Below are positions 6,147-9,154 of a DNA stretch of 9,154 bases, piece by piece (the stretch's first letter is position 1; each line of letters starts with the position of its first letter). The position numbers and the translations under genes are program-made. Under the pieces are notes generated by a model. The model saw only the letters and a program-made list of their open reading frames with translations. It did not search any database and was not told where the DNA came from. Source of the DNA: Virgibacillus_F sp049310925. GTDB lineage: Bacteria; Bacillota; Bacilli; Bacillales; Amphibacillaceae. The stretch is from contig NZ_JBMERP010000108.1 in assembly GCF_049310925.1 (NCBI RefSeq), positions 1 through 9,154 on the forward strand, in the 5' to 3' direction.

Positions 6147-6981
6147 AAGGCCTTATCTTTACATTCTGCCAGCCTTCCTATTTATTAGTCTGTTTGTCGG
6201 GTATGGACTTTTCCGTGCGGTGATTGAAAGTTTAAGCGACTCCCGCTCGGTGTTTATCCATTATATTTCTTTATTTAAAAGCGAAGAAGTATATGACTCT
6301 CTTAAAAGTAGTCTTTATGTAACCGTTACATCTACTTTATTCTCTTTGCTGATTGGGTTAGGTATTACACGATTTCTATTTCGCTTTTTTAAAAGTGTCA
6401 AATGGAAATATATTGTATGGATTCCAATGATTATACCTCATTTTGTTGCTGCGTATTTAGTATTTATCTTGTTTTCTCAGACAGGATTAGTATCAACGAT
6501 TTTATATTATTTTAATGACATTGGACTCCCCATACCATTAGTGAATGATCAAGGCTATATCGGGGTTATCCTGACTTATATTTGGAAAGAGGTTCCATTT
6601 GTTATCTTGATGCTTTTACCCATTTATCAACAAATAGATCAGCGGTACGAAGACGTTGTTCGAACGCTTGGAGGAAATAGGTGGCAAGTGTGGAAAACGG
6701 TTGAGCTCCCATGGGTCGGTCCAGTCCTTTTAGAGGTGGGGTTAATCATTTTTGCATTTGTGATTGCAGCTTATGAAGTTCCCGCATTATTAGGGGTTAC
6801 CTATCCGAAAATGTTCTCAGTGCTTGTGTATGAGTGGTTTTATGAGGGGAACTGGGAAAACCGTCCACTAGCCCAGGCATTGATGATTGTTTTAACCGTT
6901 GTCATGATAGCTAGTAGTTTAATAGTTATTAACATTTCCAAAAGATGGCAAAAACAATGGAGGAAGGAGAAGGTAAAATGA
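6127..6981 (+). CDS. ABC transporter permease, first subunit
   Basis: This 284-residue inner-membrane subunit has about six hydrophobic segments and the cytoplasmic EAA loop that contacts the ATPase, seen as YEDVVRTLGGNRWQVWKTVELP (residues 174-195). The EAA consensus is weakly kept (EDV for EAA), but the Gly and the LP end are present. AAGGAG at 6111-6116 precedes the ATG by 10 nt, and the start lies inside the end of the binding-protein gene. The stop overlaps the second permease as ATGA. E. coli YnjC corresponds to both permeases joined in one chain, so here the two halves are separate subunits. It has no other distinguishing feature. Confidence 0.9.
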   Translation: MKSLKIKRPYLYILPAFLFISLFVGYGLFRAVIESLSDSRSVFIHYISLFKSEEVYDSLKSSLYVTVTSTLFSLLIGLGITRFLFRFFKSVKWKYIVWIPMIIPHFVAAYLVFILFSQTGLVSTILYYFNDIGLPIPLVNDQGYIGVILTYIWKEVPFVILMLLPIYQQIDQRYEDVVRTLGGNRWQVWKTVELPWVGPVLLEVGLIIFAFVIAAYEVPALLGVTYPKMFSVLVYEWFYEGNWENRPLAQALMIVLTVVMIASSLIVINISKRWQKQWRKEKVK

Positions 6982-7778
6982 AGGCAATTTTTAAAAAAAG
7001 TTGGTATATAATCATTTTACTAATTCTGCTCGTTATTTTTACCTTTCCGATATTTCTATTAATTGTAAAGAGTTTTTCTGATGGTTGGGATTTCCCTCAT
7101 TTGTTTCCGCAAGGCTTTACTATACGTGGTTGGGAATTACTAAATAACGATCCAAAACTATTAGAGTCCATTTATACGACTGTTATCATTGCTGTTTCTG
7201 TTATTATGCTAAATATTATTTTTGCTTTACCTGTAGCAAAGGCGTTAAGTCATTACCAATTTCAAGGGAAATCGGTGTTAGAAACAATTCTTTTATTACC
7301 TATCTTAGTTCCTAGTTTGGCCATTGCGATGGGTCTTCACCTTACTATGATTCGTCTTGGATTGTCTGATCGGTTGATTGGCGTCATTTTAATTCATATG
7401 CTCCCAACATTGCCTTACTCAATTCGTATGTTTAAAGCAGGATTTGATCAACTCGGGATAAAATGGGAAGAACAAGCCCGTGCAATTGGAGTCAGTCGTT
7501 TTTGGGTATTTTGGACAGTGACCCTTCCAATGCTTGCACCAAATATACGCAGTGTCTCTTTATTAGTTTATGTTATATCGTTAAGTCAATATGCTTTAAC
7601 AGCAATTATTGGTGGAGGAGTAGTAACCACCTTGCCAATGATTTATTATCCATTTTTTAATAGTGCAGATGAGAAGGTCATAGCTACTTTCTCCATTGTA
7701 TTCGCCATTCTACCAATTGCTTTTTTGTTGTTACTGGAAGTTTTGATGAAGATATATGTAAATATTATTAGACGCTAG
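6978..7778 (+). CDS. ABC transporter permease, second subunit
   Basis: This 266-residue membrane subunit pairs with the preceding permease to form the channel. The chosen start is ATG 6978, in the classical ATGA overlap with the previous stop and just after AAGGAG. An in-frame ATG at 6945 would add 11 charged residues (MAKTMEEGEGK) that are really the ribosome-binding region. There are about six hydrophobic segments. The EAA loop is well kept as WEEQARAIGVSRFWVFWTVTLP (residues 163-184), closer to consensus than in the partner. The ATPase gene follows after 17 bp. Confidence 0.9.
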   Translation: MKAIFKKSWYIIILLILLVIFTFPIFLLIVKSFSDGWDFPHLFPQGFTIRGWELLNNDPKLLESIYTTVIIAVSVIMLNIIFALPVAKALSHYQFQGKSVLETILLLPILVPSLAIAMGLHLTMIRLGLSDRLIGVILIHMLPTLPYSIRMFKAGFDQLGIKWEEQARAIGVSRFWVFWTVTLPMLAPNIRSVSLLVYVISLSQYALTAIIGGGVVTTLPMIYYPFFNSADEKVIATFSIVFAILPIAFLLLLEVLMKIYVNIIRR

Positions 7779-7795
7779 TAGTAGGGGGAGTAAAG

Positions 7796-8743
7796 ATGAA
7801 CCATCTGCTCGATGTAAGTAACTTAGAGAAAACCTATCAAAATCAAGCGATATTATCTACTATTTCTTTTACCGTTGATAAAGGTGACATGGTAACTATA
7901 TTAGGTCCTTCTGGCTGTGGGAAAACGACATTACTACGGTGTTTAGCAGGTTTAGACTCGATTTCATCGGGGGAGATTTTTTTAAATAACAAGCGAGTGA
8001 CAGAAGATTCGCCCGAACAGCGCCCCATAGTCCTGATGTTTCAAGATCCTCTTTTATTTCCACATATGACAGTCATAGAAAATGTCATGTTTGGTTTAAA
8101 ACAGCAAAAACTACCGAAGAAAAAGCGTTTGGAGCTTGGTATGGAAATGCTAGTAAAAACGGAAATGGACAGTTATAAGGATTCGTTCCCTCAATCGTTA
8201 TCAGGTGGACAACAACAGCGGGTCGCTCTTGCTCGAGCATTAGTGATGAAACCTGCATTACTGCTTTTGGATGAGCCATTCAGTAGTTTAGATCAGCACT
8301 TGAAAGAAACATTGCGAGATTGGGTTTGTTCTCTATTAAAAGAAGAGGGAGTCACAACCATGATTGTTACGCATGATAAAGAAGAAGCAATGATGATTGG
8401 TGATCGAGTTATTTTGTTAAAAGACGGAAGCATTCAACAACAAGGAAAGCCGAATAACGTGTATCAGTACCCAGACAATGGAAACGTGGAAGAGATGTTC
8501 TCTGATGGGTTACAACTAGATGAAACCTTTGTTCCGAGCCAATATTTACGACTCGTTCCACTGCTTGAGGAAACTTCTGGTAAAATTGTCAGTCGAGGTA
8601 TAGTATCAAGCTTCTTCTTTAAATATGGTTTGTGTTTTTATCAGGTGAAATTAAGTGATCATGATAAAAAAATAATTCTCCATTCTAGGCTGGAACTCAA
8701 AGCAGGGAGTAAGGTTTTGATAGTGTCTAACATGAATAAGTAG
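7796..8743 (+). CDS. ABC transporter ATP-binding protein, YnjD-like
   Basis: This 315-residue cytoplasmic ATPase powers the importer. All nucleotide-binding motifs are intact: Walker A GPSGCGKT (residues 37-44), Q-loop Gln83 in MFQDPLLFPHMTV, signature LSGGQ (135-139), Walker B LLLLDE (155-160), D-loop SSLD (163-166) and switch His193 in VTHDKEEA. The order and the Q-loop context are those of the MalK/PotA/iron-importer group. About 85 residues follow the nucleotide-binding domain (from about 230) and end in a small beta-rich, TOBE-like region, which is longer than in a minimal ATPase. AGGGGGAGT ends a few nt before the ATG. It closes the transporter part of the operon. Confidence 0.93.
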   Translation: MNHLLDVSNLEKTYQNQAILSTISFTVDKGDMVTILGPSGCGKTTLLRCLAGLDSISSGEIFLNNKRVTEDSPEQRPIVLMFQDPLLFPHMTVIENVMFGLKQQKLPKKKRLELGMEMLVKTEMDSYKDSFPQSLSGGQQQRVALARALVMKPALLLLDEPFSSLDQHLKETLRDWVCSLLKEEGVTTMIVTHDKEEAMMIGDRVILLKDGSIQQQGKPNNVYQYPDNGNVEEMFSDGLQLDETFVPSQYLRLVPLLEETSGKIVSRGIVSSFFFKYGLCFYQVKLSDHDKKIILHSRLELKAGSKVLIVSNMNK

Positions 8744-8753
8744 GACAGAAGAG

Positions 8754-8788
8754 TGTAAGGAGGCTTACAGTTGAAAAAGAGTGTTTAA
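8754..8788 (+). promoter_or_regulatory. Hairpin holding a perfect ribosome binding site, with a five-codon frame
   Basis: TGTAAG (8754-8759) and CTTACA (8764-8769) form a 6-bp stem with a GAGG loop, so the strong site AAGGAGG (8757-8763) lies within the hairpin. Seven nt later comes TTG AAA AAG AGT GTT TAA (8771-8788), a five-codon frame MKKSV. It could be a leader that controls the gene at 8828, or the remnant of a lost gene start. There is no T-run, so it is not a terminator. Confidence 0.35.
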
Positions 8789-8827
8789 GGTATAGTAGAA
8801 ACAACTTAAATGGACGGGGGAAATAGA

Positions 8828-9154
8828 ATGAATCGACGTATACGAATCGTTTTTATTTTTCTTTTGGTGATAGGTGTTATCATTTATCTAAATCAAACGG
8901 TGCTTACACTTTCACCTCAACTGTTGAAAGAATGGTTTGTTTCATTTGGAATATTTGCTCCCGTTATATTCATCTTTGCTTATACAGTAAGACCATTTAT
9001 TTTGTTTCCTGCTTCGATATTATCAATCACATCCGGTTTAGTATTTGGCGCAGTAGCTGGAACTATATACACTGTGGTTGGTGCTACTCTGGGAGCTACT
9101 TTCTCTTTTATATTAGCAAAAAAACTAGGCAAGGGATTTGTGAAAAATAAAAGT
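8828..9154 (+). CDS. TVP38/TMEM64 (SNARE-associated, DedA-related) membrane protein, 5' part
   Basis: The first 109 residues are present and the gene runs off the right edge. After a signal-like first membrane segment (VFIFLLVIGVIIYL, residues 8-21) comes the family core: GIFAPVIFIFAYTVRPFILFPASIL then SGLVFGAVAGTIYTVVGATLGATFSF (residues 41-94). The Arg-Pro pair, the S-G-x-x-F-G turn and the following glycine-rich helix are typical of the TVP38/TMEM64 family. A GGGGG stretch (8816-8820) lies 7 nt before the ATG, a moderate ribosome binding site. The gene follows the ATPase by 84 bp in the same direction with no terminator, so it is probably in the same operon. The molecular role of bacterial family members is not settled; DedA-type relatives are linked to lipid flipping. 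Confidence 0.85.
   Translation, partial: MNRRIRIVFIFLLVIGVIIYLNQTVLTLSPQLLKEWFVSFGIFAPVIFIFAYTVRPFILFPASILSITSGLVFGAVAGTIYTVVGATLGATFSFILAKKLGKGFVKNKS

Noticed and set aside
6945..6977. ATG 6945 as start of the second permease
   Set aside because: The added residues encode the ribosome-binding region; ATG 6978 has the standard ATGA overlap.
8932..9150. 72-codon plus-strand frame at the right end
   Set aside because: It is out of frame with the TVP38 gene that starts at 8828 and covers the same bases with clear family motifs.
1..9154. CRISPR array, tRNA, rRNA or known riboswitch
   Set aside because: No regularly spaced repeats, cloverleaf, rRNA-like sequence or recognised riboswitch core was seen on either strand.

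Overview
The window reads as AT-rich DNA from a low-GC Gram-positive bacterium, most likely a member of the Bacillaceae. The signs are strong AGGAGG-type ribosome binding sites, several TTG starts, a short lipoprotein signal ending in L-A-G-C, and proteins that resemble Bacillus or Gram-positive plasmid families. It falls into two parts: an accessory segment with transposon debris (about 1-4715), and an ABC transporter operon (4932 to the right edge).

Accessory segment. The first 100 bases hold the broken end of an unidentified reading frame on the minus strand. At 103-140 there is a 38-bp sequence that I recognise as a Tn3-family terminal inverted repeat of the Tn1546 type. It is followed by an MFS transporter (260-1537, minus) with its terminator, and by a 60-residue excisionase-like HTH protein (1711-1893, minus) with its own terminator. 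Diverging from the HTH gene is a sulP anion-transporter and uspA pair (2202-4135, plus). Between the divergent genes lies a repeated, partly palindromic operator-like motif. The segment closes with a resolvase remnant (4169-4714, minus) very like TnpR of Tn1546; it lacks its catalytic N-terminus and has an in-frame stop. A 46-bp inverted repeat with GGGGTACC ends sits at the 3' end of that remnant. No transposase gene is visible. My inference is that MFS, HTH, sulP and uspA are, or were, cargo of a decayed Tn3-family element or a plasmid mosaic.

ABC operon. From 4932 the genes are a lipoprotein binding protein, two overlapping permeases and an ATPase, followed after 84 bp by the start of a TVP38/TMEM64 (SNARE-associated, DedA-related) membrane protein that runs off the right edge. 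The binding protein resembles E. coli YnjB. In E. coli, ynjBCD lies in the same gene cluster as ydjX and ydjZ, which are also TVP38/TMEM64 proteins. The pairing of this uncharacterised importer with a TVP38 protein is therefore probably an old functional link, and is the most interesting point in the window. The transported substrate is unknown.

Four starts were moved or chosen on ribosome-binding-site grounds: sulP at TTG 2202, uspA at TTG 3719, the binding protein at TTG 4932 and the second permease at ATG 6978.
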